DNA from: Erpetoichthys calabaricus
Lineage: Eukaryota > Chordata > Cladistia > Polypteriformes > Polypteridae
DNA length: 64,000 nucleotides
Reading direction: 5' to 3'
Assembly: GCF_900747795.2 (NCBI RefSeq)
Contig: NC_041400.2
Location: forward strand, 199,000,622 to 199,064,621
Notes under the pieces: generated by a model
What the model saw: the letters and a program-made list of their open reading frames with translations, nothing else
Told to the model about the DNA's origin: nothing
The model's database searches: none
Made by a program: the position numbers and the translations under genes
Shown here: piece by piece, positions 23,611 through 34,808 of the stretch
How the letters are laid out: the number at the start of each line of letters is the position of its first letter
How positions within the stretch are numbered: the stretch's first letter is position 1

Positions 23611-23710
23611 ACAGGCGCATGCGCACTGGCTCCGTTTATAAGGCAGGTGGCGCCCGCCCGCCGTTTCATTCGCAGTTTGGAATTTCGTCGGACGGGAGTT
23701 TTGTGAACAG
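23611..23710 (+). promoter_or_regulatory. tdrd7: tdrd7 promoter and non-coding exon 1
   Basis: A palindromic NRF1-type site (GCGCATGCGC, 23615-23624) is followed by a TATA-like TTTATAAG (23635-23642) and a CG-rich leader that ends in a canonical donor, ACAG/GTACGT, at 23710. The next acceptor on this strand that opens a tdrd7 reading frame is at 34597. I therefore read about 23665-23710 as an untranslated first exon. The CpG-rich stretch continues to about 24.1 kb. The link to tdrd7 is inferred from order and strand. Confidence 0.55.
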
Positions 23711-25959
23711 GTACGTTTTACAGGTGGGGGTGCCGGGCAGGGTGTACAACGTCACTGGCGGGCCGAATAGATGACTCTAGTGGCGACATTGGTGGTTATG
23801 CTTCTGTAAACTTACAAAATCAAAATTCCGTTTTAAAAAGCCCTGTTGGGGTGATGGCGTGCCTGCGAAGGAGTTCTCGATATACGAGGGGCGTGGTGGA
23901 GGAGGAGGAGGCGGCCGCCGCAGAAGTTACAGACGTCCGCAGTTGCTTGTGGTTATACGTTTGGAGGGACTTGCCGAAGGTCCGAGCCGCTTAGGCTTGG
24001 TGCGAGCGGAGTGCCCGAGTAAAATAATGGAAGGGGAAGGCCCCGTCAGTTTGAGTGAGACGGAAGAGAAATGGACGCCAGCGCCCCGAGTCGAACGTGT
24101 GGTTAAACCGCGGTGACCCCCCCCAGCGCACCGCACCATGAAGTAGTCCTCGTCAGCGCTCAGTTCAAACAAACCGGATAACCGACACCTGTACCAGCCG
24201 ATGCCTTACAGCCTACTTGTAAACTACTCGCCCGCACTGCCGTAACTTTCGATTCTTTTCGGTTTCCTCCGCCGTTTTCTTTCCCTTGTGTTGGCTTTCA
24301 GTGCTCGACTCGCCACAGCCGTCTGTCTGCATGAAACGACTGGGCAACGGACGAGTCGATTTGAATGAAACCGGACAAGTCTTCGTTGAGGTCTCACCAG
24401 CTGCGCACGCAGGATTTTTAAAAACTCCCGTTTAAGAACCACTGACGAAACTTCAAATCTCCCATTTTTATAAAACAAAATCTGCGCGGCTTCAACCGCT
24501 CAATAAATATTCTTTAAGACGCCATTTCGTGATTTTATTTCTCTCCCTATGATGCGGTAAACAAGAATTCCAAAGGGTGCTCGAGAACAGTGAAGTGAGC
24601 CCCCGAATGTAAGGCCCTGTGCATATTTTAGGACTGGCTCAGTTTCGGTGGGTTTACCGGGTAATCATCCCCTGCACCTCTCAATGCACTCGTCTCCGCG
24701 CCGCGATGTGTCCTGATCAGTCTACAGACCATCAAGTAAAAAATGCGCTTTATAATGGGGGGTGCTAGATGGACCGGGGCCGCTCAGCTAAACACGGTAT
24801 CTGAGGAGTCCATTTTAAATGGGCGAGAGATCCCGCCAGGTCCGGCTCCGTGCGCTTCTGTTCGCTCGCTCTTCATAACACCGACATCTCGGTTTGTGAT
24901 TATCGGGGGGGTGTTGTATTCTATACGGGGATTTCATTTTTGGATGCCTTTCATTATTTTTACACCGGTCCCGTAACACCGCACGCTGCTGTGATGATAT
25001 CCTAATCCCAAAAAGTCGGAATTAAAGACAGACGAGCATCAGACAACTCCCTCGATGAGAATCCGAGGCGAGGCATCCGCTGAGTTTACGATACGCGCTC
25101 GTGCTGCGTGGTCAGCCGCCGAGGTGCCACTTTACCTGCTGCTGGTCTGTCAGGCGACAAGTTCCCACAGCCCCAATAATTATAATGTGCACTACCAGGT
25201 TCTCGTCTCTGGATGTCTCCATAGGACCGAATATAAGCCTGCTAAAGTTTAACGGCCCAGCGTAACTTCTCTGAAATGTTTTGTCGAGTCCTAACGCAGA
25301 CGTAAGCGGGCGAGTATCGCATCTTCAGCGGCAGCAGCAGCCCAGAGGACGAGATCGTCTCGGCCGTTTGGGTTTGCTGGCACCCCGCTGAGCTGTTGGC
25401 CTAATCCACCGATGATGCCTGATGGGGAGTGTGGTGTACTCTTATCTACACACAGTCAGCAGGGCCATTTCTTTGATTAGATAACGTGTTACTTATCCCA
25501 TGGGGGGTCGTTCCTGATTTCAGTTACTTTGAGTTTTAAGGAGATTTCTGACAGTCTGCTCATTTCAAATGTTGCTGCAGACTTAAGGAAAATAAAGTAA
25601 TAAAGTGATGATGATGATGATGGTGGTGGAACTGGCTTTGCCAGTAAACCATCTGTCAGTTTATATAAAAACACAAACGTGTAATTTTGACTGTTTGGTT
25701 CGATGTGATTCTGAATACTTAAGCCACATTGCAAGTTTAATTTAATTTTAAAGCTTGTCTAGGGATATTTTGTTTACTTAGGGTATGCATGTGATTTTTT
25801 TTTTTTTTTTGATAAATCATATTTTAGGGTGTAATAAACGTGTGTTCAGTCTCAACACTAGCGTGACATTTAAAAACCGAAACTGTGACACGATTGGTTA
25901 TAATGATTGACCTTAGTATTTATCACAAACATTTTCCTGTTTCGCTCAGCACTGTAATG

Positions 25960-26600
25960 ATATACTTTATTAATCAAAAGGGGAAATTCCCATACTCCAG
26001 CAGCAGCATACTGATACAAAAAAACAATATTAAATTAAAGAGTAATAAAAATGCAGGTAAAAACAGACAATAACTTTGTATAATGTTAACGTTTACCCCC
26101 CCGGTGGAATTGAACAGTCGCATAGACTGAGGAGATCGTTCCTCAATCACACTATCAGTGGAGCAGGACGGTGACAGCAGTCTGTGGCTGAAGCTGCTCC
26201 TCTGTCTGGAGATGATCCTGTTCAGTGGATGCGGTGGATTCTCCATGATTGACAGGAGTCTGCTCCGCGCCCGTCGCTCTGCCACAGATGTCAAACTGTC
26301 CAGCTCCATGCCAACAATAGAGCCTGCCTTCCTCACCAGTTTGTCCAGGCGTGAGGCGTCTTCCTTCTTAATGCTGCCTCATTAGAAGAGGGCGCTCGCC
26401 ACAACCATCTGATAGAAAATCTGCAGCATCTTATTGCAGATGTTGAAGGATGCCAGTCTTCTAGTGAAGTAGTCTCGGCTCTGTCCTCTCTTGCACAGAG
26501 AATCAATGAGCAAAAGTTTGAGAGGAACATTAAAATGTCAGTAGCCGTGCTGATTCTGTCCGTCTGGTCTCCATAGAGGGTTGCTGCTGCTTGTTTTGTG
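25960..26600 (-). mobile_element. LINE 3' end, minus strand
   Basis: The minus strand reads MRKAGSIVGMELDSLTSVAE, ISRQRSSFSHRLLSPSCSTD and PQSMRLFNST. This is the post-RT C-terminus of common fish LINEs (usual form: LDNPSHPLHDTISRQRS, then LPQAIRLFNSS). Upstream frames hold LASFNICNKMLQ and further worn RT-tail sequence. The 3' tail ends near GGGGAAATTCCC at 25980-25990. The copy is strongly 5' truncated and has several frame breaks. Confidence 0.7.
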
Positions 26601-26746
26601 TCAAAGTCCTTCATTCTGTCATCTTATGGTGGCTCAAGAGGCAAACGTCGTAATGTTGAACAAGTTGAGTGGCTCTGAGGTTAAGTGCCAGTTTGCCAAT
26701 TGTTATACTAGGAGGGTGTTGTACCCTGTTAGCCATTATGGATGTA

Positions 26747-26928
26747 GTGAGAAGTCGAGCAAAACGACTCCTTTGATTGGCTGACGGAACAAATGCCAAG
26801 ATGCCAGCTTTGGAGGCCACTGGGCCCCTTGTTCAGGCAAGAAGGAATCACAGGAATGACATCTTAAAGAAGGGGCCCAGTGGCCTCCAAAGCTGGAGGC
26901 TTTGGAGTTGTTTTGCTCGCCTTCTCAC
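26747..26928. mobile_element. Foldback (palindromic) MITE, copy 1
   Basis: Long inverted repeat. An uninterrupted 27-bp stem pairs 26804-26830 with 26870-26896, and outer arms run to GTGAGAAGTCGAGCAAAACG on the left and its near-complement on the right. Shares GCTTTGGAGGCCACT and the flanking TTAGCCATTATGG with copy 2. No coding capacity. Confidence 0.75.
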
Positions 26929-27854
26929 TACCAGTTATTTAAATGTTTTATAAAAACCGATGTTTTGTCTACAAGTAGTCCATTGTTTAGTATTCTGAAA
27001 ATTTTATACAACCCTATATAGCAAAAGTTCTGTTTAATATTTAATTCAAATTAACATCTTTACATTTCATTGTTTTTTACAATCTAAACGAATCGATTAT
27101 TCAAGACAGTGAACTGATTATTAATTGTCAGGTGCAGCTGTAGGTTGAATTCTTGACCATATTTACTTTTGGCTCCTAAGTGTTTGCTATTGTTACCGAC
27201 CTCAGGCTTAGGGGAACCTGGTCCAGGTATGAGTCACCGTTGGTACAGCGTGTAGTCACAGCGAAATGGTGAAAAGGAACAGACCGCAGTCCCGAGTCTC
27301 GGACCATACTCCTGTTTTCTTCTACTTTTATTCTCCTTTTCCCAGAAATATATAATAAATAAATATAAATATATGCTTCAATTTCTGTATAGATGGACAT
27401 ATTAATCAGTGAAAACAATGGTGCAAGTCAATTCACTCTGTATAACAAATAGTGTAAACACATTTACGTTGAGCGTTTGATTAGAAACCAATGTCCCCAG
27501 AACTCGTTCGTTTTCCAAGGAAGCAGACAGTTGTGTTTCCCCACATTGTGTGTAGATAAGATACGAAATCAAAGCAGGTGACTCTTTAGCAAGGCAGGTA
27601 AATATTTGTGTCCTGTAGATAGCCATCAGCAATAACCTGTAGCAGAATTTTCCAGAAATTCTGCCTTTTCTTTAAAACGCTGGTTTATAGCTCATTACAC
27701 AAAGCAACACACAGAAATGTCATTTTCTTTACAATACTGAGTTCTAGCCCATTACACTTGTCAACTTGTTTTAAAGTCGCTGCTTGCCTTTGTGATTCTT
27801 AACCCTTTTGTGATGTCCCTTTTAAAAGGAATTGTTTAATTAACGTTGTTCTTT

Positions 27855-28049
27855 GTAGAGACAAGCCAAGCAAAATGAGCCCTTTTATTGGCCAACTAAA
27901 AAGATTACAACATGCAGGCTTTGGAGGCCACTTAGGCCTCTTCTTCAGGCGAGATGTAATGAAGGGACTGGAGTTACCTCCAAAGCCTGCATGTTGTAAT
28001 CTTTTTAGTTGGCCAATAAAAGGTGTCATTTTGCTTGGCTTTTCTCTAC
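27855..28049. mobile_element. Foldback (palindromic) MITE, copy 2
   Basis: Arms of about 73 bases (27855-27927 and 27977-28049) are near-perfect reverse complements around a 49-base loop. Both strands translate to nearly the same peptide (SPFIGQLKRLQHAGFGG and TPFIGQLKRLQHAGFGG), which is a by-product of the palindrome. Outside the arms lies CATAATGGCTAACA, matching copy 1. The superfamily is unknown to me. Confidence 0.8.
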
Positions 28050-28673
28050 CTTCATAATGGCTAACACGCTACAGCACACTCATACGTTGTTCTTTGGGAA
28101 TGCATCTGCCGCATGGCAAACGAGACTTGACACTTTGCTGTCCTCTTAACTTCATTTTCAGAAGTTCTTCAGTCCGTCTGTCTCTGTCTGCAGATGTGTA
28201 TTCAACTTGATTCTTCACACTCGCTCACTTCTTCATTTTTGGGGTCCTCCCCTCTTGTGTGAAGGACGCCACTTTCTGTCCGGTCACAGAGCAGACTGCA
28301 CTTCAAAGTGGGCTGCCTACGACAGGAGAAGCCCACCACTGAATCTCAGACATCTTCGCAGCGCGAGACCCTCCGGGCCGATTTGTGCTGCATGTGGAGG
28401 TGAGCGTGACGTTCACGTTGTCCTGCTGCTGTCGTTGAGGTGACCAAATTTACGTGGTAAGGCTCTGGGAGGGTTGTGCCAAATCCGTCCCTGGCAGGAT
28501 CACTTGTCGGCCATGCTGCGGGTATTCGTCAGTCGATGATTGCTGCTTACGGCTCCTGGATTGTGTAAGAAATGAGTCTGGTGCCAGTCCTGTATGGGTC
28601 ACCCCAAATTGATTTTGAGGAGTTCAGTTACACCCTCCTCCTGACCCTTTATTTTCAAAATCTCTCTTTTGAC

Positions 28674-28955
28674 CTGGCTTCGCTTCCCAGGTCCCCCCTG
28701 CATGGAGTTTGCATGTTCTCCCCGTGTCTGCGTGGGTTTCCTCCCACAGTCCAAAGACATGCAGGTCAGGTGGATTGGCGATTCTAAATTGGCCCTAGTG
28801 TGTGCTTGGTGTGTTTGTGTGTGTCCTGTGGTGGGTTGGCACCCTGCCCGGGATCGGTTCCTGCCTTGTGCCCTGTGTTGGCTGCGATTGGCTCCAGCAG
28901 ACCCCCGTGACCCTGTGTTCGGATTCAGCGGGTTGGAAATTGGATGGATGGATGT
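28674..28955 (+). mobile_element. tRNA-derived SINE, (GGAT)n-tailed
   Basis: Contains a worn B box region (GGCTTCGCTTCCCAGG), the body GGAGTTTGCATGTTCTCCCC, CACAGTCCAAAGACATGCAG and a GGATGGATGGATG tail. About 90% like the copy at 62.5 kb by eye. The A-box half is missing or worn. Confidence 0.8.
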
Positions 28956-30547
28956 CTTTTGAGAGAGAAGCCCTTCTAAGTCATTTTAGTTTCTTATTGC
29001 AGTTTGTAAGTTTGCTAGGAAAGAAAGTTAAGGCTTGTCTGTAACTTCACTTGAAAGCGTGAAACGGTGCTTGACGTTTTGCACAAGTCGCGTCCTTTTT
29101 CCCCCCAACACTTCTCAGTTTTGATTTTGTTTTACACTTCTGGTTATTAAAGAACCCGTCAGGGTTTTAAATCCTGAAGTTCACATGAGCACCTCCTCTA
29201 TGACAGAACTTTGGGATTTTTGTCCTTTTGATGCCCATAAACTGCTTTTTCCCTCGTGGTGGTGTGGGGGGTCACATCTCACTTACTTGGGACCTCCTTT
29301 CAAAGGTGGTTTGGGAGCCTCAGTGCCCAGAAATTCTGACAAAACTCCACAAAATGTCTGGAATATTAAAGAGGAGTGTGTTGAAATGTAACACTTGTGA
29401 CTTCTGCAAGTTGGTATTCCATGAATGATCAAAATCCAAAGTAAGGTTGTGAAAACCTTTTAGAAATTGTTAGATAAAATGGAATAACATTTGTGTGCGG
29501 TTTGTGTTTCCTCCTCCGTATCCCCAAGTCTGCTGTATAAGTTTATTGTCGTATGCACAAGTTAGAACCATGTCATGAAATTCTTACTCTGCTGTCTCAC
29601 CTTCATATACAAAGACAAAAAGAAATGACCATTACAATGGAGATTACAAAACAAGGTGCCCAGTGCCTGATGACACGGCTCAGCAGTCCACACCATCTAT
29701 GAGGCTACGACTTGAACGTTTCGCCTTGTTGAGGAGTCTGTTTGCTCGCCAGTCTCGTGGTGTGTGTGTGATTTCACACTCCTGAGGGCAGCAGCATGAG
29801 AAGCGAGTGTTGAGATGAGTTGTCTTGAGCCCTCCTGATCATCTAGTAGTGCAGATGTCCTGTAGCGAGGGGACGGTTACTCCAGATGTGCACATTTATT
29901 GACATGCTGGAGTGCCGCCTTTTCCTGCGAGGAGCAGTTACCGTGCCATACGAGAGCAGAGCAGCTATTGTACAACAGTAGAAATTGGTGAGAATTTTGG
30001 TTGGCATGCCAGCTGTCATCCTCAGAAGAGTCTCTTGTGTGCTCGGTTAATGAGGTGTTGTGTACTGTAAGACCAAGTCAGGTCCTCGCTGATGTCGGTT
30101 CCAAGGAATTTGAAGATTTTTCCTCTCCACTTCGTCCTCACTGATGTAAATGGGCGTGTGCAGCAGCCTCCTCTTCCTTGGGTCGATAATCTTCTCCTTG
30201 GTGGTCTTCTCTGTACTCAGGGAGGTTGTTTTCTATTCTGTCATCCACCCCCCCCCCCCAGTAATCAACCCTATGACTGCAGTGTCCTCCACATGTTGAA
30301 TGATGCTGGTGTTGTTCTGAGAGGCCACACATGGTGTAGAGCAGTGGACTCCGCACACGGCCTTGGGGGGCAGCTGGTGCTGATTGTTCTTGTGCCTGAC
30401 TGACTGGGGGTCTGTCTGTGAGGAAATTCAGTACCCAGGTGCAGAGGGATGATGTCCGTCCAAGGGACACGTTTATTGCCGAGTTTCCATGGGACGACTG
30501 TACTGAACGCTGACAGCATTCTTCCATATGTGTCCCTTTTCTCACAG

Positions 30548-30680
30548 GTGGCGCAGTGGTGGTGCTGCTGCTTTGCAGTAAGGAGACTGTGGAAGTTTGT
30601 GGGTTCTCTTCCCAGTTCCTCGCTGTGTGGATAGCACTTTGAGTACTGAGAAGCGCTGTAGAAATGTAATGAATTATTAG
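30548..30680 (+). mobile_element. Short tRNA-derived SINE inside the LINE
   Basis: A perfect pol III A box (TGGCGCAGTGG, 30549-30559) and a B-box-like GGTTCTCTTCC (30602-30612) lie 42 bases apart, as in a tRNA. Then GCACTTTGAGTACTGAGAAG and an AT-rich tail follow. The head resembles that of the (GGAT)n SINE family, but the body is different and short. Confidence 0.75.
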
Positions 30681-30738
30681 ATGTGTGTGTGTGGATGGCA
30701 GCATTGACTGCATCATCAGTGGTCCACATACTGGAGGG

Positions 30739-31392
30739 CACAGGTGTCGAACTCCAGTCCTGGGGGGCCGCAGTGGCTGCAGGTTTTCATTCTAACTTTC
30801 TTCTTCATTAGTGACCTGTTTTTCTGCTAATTAATTTCTTTTGAATTCATTTCATTTGACTCGCTCTTGAAGACTCAGAACCCTCAAATGTTTTTTTCCT
30901 TAATTAGCAGCCAAACAATAATGAGACACAAGATGAGGCGCCACATGACCAGCTCCCCTGTGCCCATCTCACAGTATCTGAAAATAAAGGTGAAGGTCTC
31001 AGTACGGCTGATCTCTCAGGTCACCATCTTGACGGTGTTCTTAGAAAAAACAGAAAACTCAACAGCATTGGAAATGTCTGCTGTGGTAGAATGAGGGCAG
31101 CAACAGGCCATGAAATTAAAGAACGAGTTTAATTAACAGCAAGAATCGGCTTCTCATTAAGAAAGTGATTGGAGTTTGAAATCCCAGCTTTGCTGCTCAT
31201 CTGTCGGCTCGTTTCACATCTCATTTCTGTTTGGCTGTCATTTAATGAAGAAAGGCATACATTCGGAGGACTGAATCCTTAAAAACAAGGCTATAAAAAT
31301 GAAGGGCAAGAGTTAATGAGCAGTGAAAACTGATCACTGATTAGGAAGAGGGTTAGAATGAAAAGCTGCAGGCCCGGAGGTCGTCACCCCTG
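30739..31392. mobile_element. hAT-type MITE, copy 1 (nested in LINE)
   Basis: Ends are CACAGGTGTCGAACTCCAGT on the left and GTCACCCCTG on the right. The inner ends mirror each other (GGTTTTCATTCTAAC and GTTAGAATGAAAA). It is flanked by CTGGAGGG (30731-30738) and CTGTAGGG (31393-31400), a 7/8 target duplication. An 8-bp duplication and a CAGGGGTGTC-like terminus fit non-autonomous hAT elements. Same family as 33299-33987. Confidence 0.8.
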
Positions 31393-33298
31393 CTGTAGGG
31401 TCCAGGGTCGCTGGAATTGACTTCTGAATGTGAGCCCTGACAAGTCTCAAGCCATTTCATTTAGACGGCTCACCTGGGATTTCTTTGGAAGGGGCACGAT
31501 GGTAGTGGTCTAGAAGCAGGAGGGCACGGATGCCTGTGCCAGGGGACAGATTGAATGTGTCCGTGAGGACCCCAGTCAACTCCGGTGAGCTGGCCCGGAG
31601 TGTATGCCCCGGGATGGAGTCGGGGCCTGCTGCCTTATGGGGGATTAATGCACCTCCGCTGAGGTTACTGACAACGGTGCGTCATATGTGCCTCCAGTGA
31701 CTGGCAGCCCCCCATGGCAGTGGGTGTTGAGCTCATCTGGCAGTGTGGCCTAGCTTGCTGTAGCCCGCCATGTCGTCTGTTCATAGTCGGTAATATGCTG
31801 CAGTCCTTGCCACGTGTGCCAGTGATCCTCCAGCTTCAGTCTGTCCCGTCTCTTGGCTTGTCTGCACGTATTCACTTAAAGGCTGCCACATGGGCATCGT
31901 CAAGGGCTCAGAACCTCCAGTGAGGTCCGTGCTGGATGCTTTGTCTTGAGTTTTTGGTCCAATCCAGGCTGGCATTTTAGTGGTGAAAGTGAAGAGCTCC
32001 CTTCATCCAGTGGGTCACCCCAAGTGCCTGGCTCTCTGGCTCCTCTTAGTTGTTTTAGGAGCCCCCACAAGGACGGGCCTATCTTTACATCTCTCGTTGT
32101 GAGTCGTGGAGCCATTGACTTTAACAGTCTTATTGTTCCTGTTGTGCTGTGAATGAGTTGTTTGCTGCCACAGTCAAAGGGTGGTCTGCCGAGCTGATGG
32201 GGCAGTCGTCTAACAGAACAACCGTGTAAGATGTGACCACAACGCCTGTTCAGTCATTCTGAGGAAACGCACTTGTTTTAAATTTGATAAAACACTTTAT
32301 TTGATTTTGTTTGTCATGTAAGTGAATCCGTTTATCCAGCCTGTGCTGATAGCCCCATGAACAAGAACCGAAAAGCATTGTTAAAGTTAGCTGTGCGATT
32401 ACCTCACTGCTCCGCATCTAAAGCCAGCTGGAAAGATGGCTGACTTGATTTCCAAAGTTGTATTTGTTGCCATATGTGAGCGAGCGAGCAGACTAAAGCT
32501 GAAGTACCAGTTGTGGCCTAAAGGCCGCACGTGTGTGTCGTGTTGAGCTTCAGACAGAAGGCGCATGACACTTGCTAGAATGTCATGACTCGGCCACTGG
32601 AGCCAGAGCCCAGGTGGATTCTGGTGTTGACCGATTGTTTAACATGATTCAAGGTGGCATATGTGATGCCACTCGTAGGCTCACTGTGGCAGTGAACCGA
32701 TGTGAAGGATGGCAGGATTGGAACAGGAGCGCCATATCGAAGTAAACAAATGTCAAATTCTCAGCAGTTGAATAAATCTCAAGATTGGGCGCCGTGGCTC
32801 CTCTTACCCCAGCTCAGAGTCGCGGCCCATTTGGCAGGTGGTAAAGATCACTGGGTCACCCAGCTGAGATGTTTCAATGGTGGGGCAAACCCACTCAAGA
32901 GGAGTCCTAGCTGAGAAGAAGCACTTGGATTGCTGATTTTTGATTTGGTGCGTTGTATTCACGGTGTTTCACCGATTGTTAACGTGGGATTTATTTCTAT
33001 ATAAATGAGAATCGGCGCCCAGTATCGCACAGGTACGTAATTTAAGCTCTGGTGTGTTTGTCAGTCCTCGGTGTGCTCCGGTGTTTCACTCAGAGAGGCA
33101 CCAAGTGATCTGCTCTTCAGAGTGCAGTGAAAGGACAAACCTTGGAGGAACCCCAAGTCCAGTCCAGTCAGAGCGTATTCTCTGATCAAATCAGGGCGGT
33201 GGTCCAGTGGTGTGGATTCACATACAGGAGGCCATTTAGAAATAAATGTATATAATGATACTGGAGAAAGTAGGGTGAAATGACGCTATTGTTTAGAG

Positions 33299-33987
33299 CA
33301 CGGGTGTCGAACTCCAGTCCTGGAGGGCCGCAGTGGCTGCAGGTTTTCATTCTAACCATCTTCATCATTAGTGACCTGATTTTGCTGCTAATTTACTTTG
33401 TTTGCCTTAGTTTCAATTAACGTGACTCAGACCTCTTAGTTGTCTCTTTTTTCCTTAATTAGCAGCCAAATAATAATAATGAGAGACAAAACAAGCTGCC
33501 TCATGGCCATCTCACCTGTGCACATCACACAACATTTGTAAATAAAGGTGACAGTCTCGGTGAGGTCAAGTCTGCTCAGGTCACCAAAACATCTTGACAG
33601 AGTTCTTAGAAAAAACCGAAAAATCAACAGTTCTGGAAATGTCTGCTATGGCAAAATGAGAGCAGCAACAAGCCATGGAATTAAATAACGAGTTTAACAG
33701 CAAGAATCGGCTTCTCATTAAGGGATTGGTTGGAGTGAAACTGGTTGGAGTTTGAAATCCCAGTTTTGCTGGTCATCCGTTGGCTCGTTTCACATCTCAT
33801 TTCTGTTTGACTGCCATTTAATAAAGAAAAGAATCAAATCAGAGGACTGAATCCTTAAAACCAGGGCTCTTAAAAGGAAGGGAAAAGGAGTTAATTAGCA
33901 GTGAAAACTGGTCACTGGTTAGGAAAAAGGTTAGAATGAAAACATGCAGCCCCTGCGGCCCTCCAGGACTGGAGTTTGACACCCCTG
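33299..33987. mobile_element. hAT-type MITE, copy 2
   Basis: 689 bases bounded by a perfect 8-bp target duplication GTTTAGAG (33291-33298 and 33988-33995). Terminal inverted repeats are CACGGGTGTCGAACTCCAGT and its complement, ending in GACACCCCTG, and they continue for about 60 bases with gaps. The interior has no transposase. Confidence 0.9.
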
Positions 33988-34604
33988 GTTTAGAGTAACT
34001 AACTAGATTACAAACGCAAGACCCCCTCATCGGGCAAAGTGCAACAAAGAAACTGAAAACGACTCTCGCTTGTATCGGGACAGCCAAGGGATTTTTTTTT
34101 TTTTCCTTTCATCTTAACAACCTTTTTGTTCAAACGTTAGCAAAATAAACTTTAGTGATGGTCATCTTATCAGGTCCTTGATCTCGACTTTCAGGGTTAA
34201 TTCATCTAGAGTCCTGTAAGGGGTTCTTTGAAGTGCTTTGTCTGTAAGGTGGTCAGCTGGTCAGTCAGTCTTAGTCCTAAAACTCTGGTCTCTCTTCAGG
34301 CCATATTGTGGAGTATTTAATTTAAGCTCAGTTTTTATTCCCATTCTCTCCGCTCCTGTTGGGTCTTGAAATTCCCCCTCGGATCCTTTATGCTGTGGCC
34401 GTTAGGGTTAGTGTGCCGCCATCGGGAGATCATCACTGTTCTGATTGATATGAAATCTGGGAGTTGGTTCTCTGGCGCAGCGTCTGCCCGGTTTCCCCAA
34501 CACTCTACTGCTGTGTATATAATGATAGCTTTAAATATTTGTGTTTTTATCTAAAACTTCCCTGACTGCTAAACTCCATTTGTTTTTTTTAACGCAGGTT
34601 AAAG

Positions 34605-34808
34605 ATGGAAGAGAAGGAGGTAACCAACAAGATGCTGCGAGCCGTGCTGCAGTCGCACAAAGATGGGGTGTCCCTGGCCCAGCTGCAGTCCGAGTACAGA
34701 TCGCTCACCGGGGAGATCATTCCTTACAGGAAGTTTGGCTTTGCCACCCTGGAGTTGTACGTGCGCAGTATTCCATCAGTGGTGAAGCTCGACATCCGGA
34801 GCGGAGAG
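34605..34808 (+). CDS. tdrd7: tdrd7 coding exon 1 (LOTUS 1)
   Basis: Acceptor TTTTAACGCAG at 34597, seven untranslated bases, then MEEKEVTNKMLRAV. Encodes most of LOTUS 1 through DIRSGE and ends in phase 0 at GAG/GTGAGA. Confidence 0.93.

Larger units (their letters stand above)
29540..32150 (-). mobile_element. LINE (CR1/L2-Rex group), interrupted by a MITE and a SINE
   Basis: Read on the minus strand, fragments of one LINE occur in order. First DRLKLEDHWHTWQGLQHITD and LPDELNTH, then AAGPDSIPGHTLRASSPELT (start of the RT domain). Next STDDAVNAAIHT in worn form, CTWVLNFLTDRPPVSQ and DTAVIGLI (site of FADDT). The post-RT region and a 3' tail near 29545 (GACAATAAACTTATAC on the minus strand) end it. 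A 654-bp MITE (30739-31392) and a short SINE (about 30548-30680) split it. Several frame breaks; not active. Confidence 0.75.
23711..34597 (+). other. tdrd7 intron 1 (10.9 kb)
   Basis: The first part (to about 24.2 kb) is CpG-rich and may hold control elements. The rest is AT-richer and carries two LINE fragments, two foldback elements, SINEs and two copies of a hAT-type MITE, each listed separately. No internal exon is recognised. The stretches 24.2-25.9, 28.1-28.6 and 32.2-33.2 kb show nothing identifiable. Confidence 0.5.

Noticed and set aside
27799-28057. Mirror-like peptides from both strands (GQLKRLQHAGFGG)
   Set aside because: Direct consequence of the palindromic MITE, not two overlapping genes.
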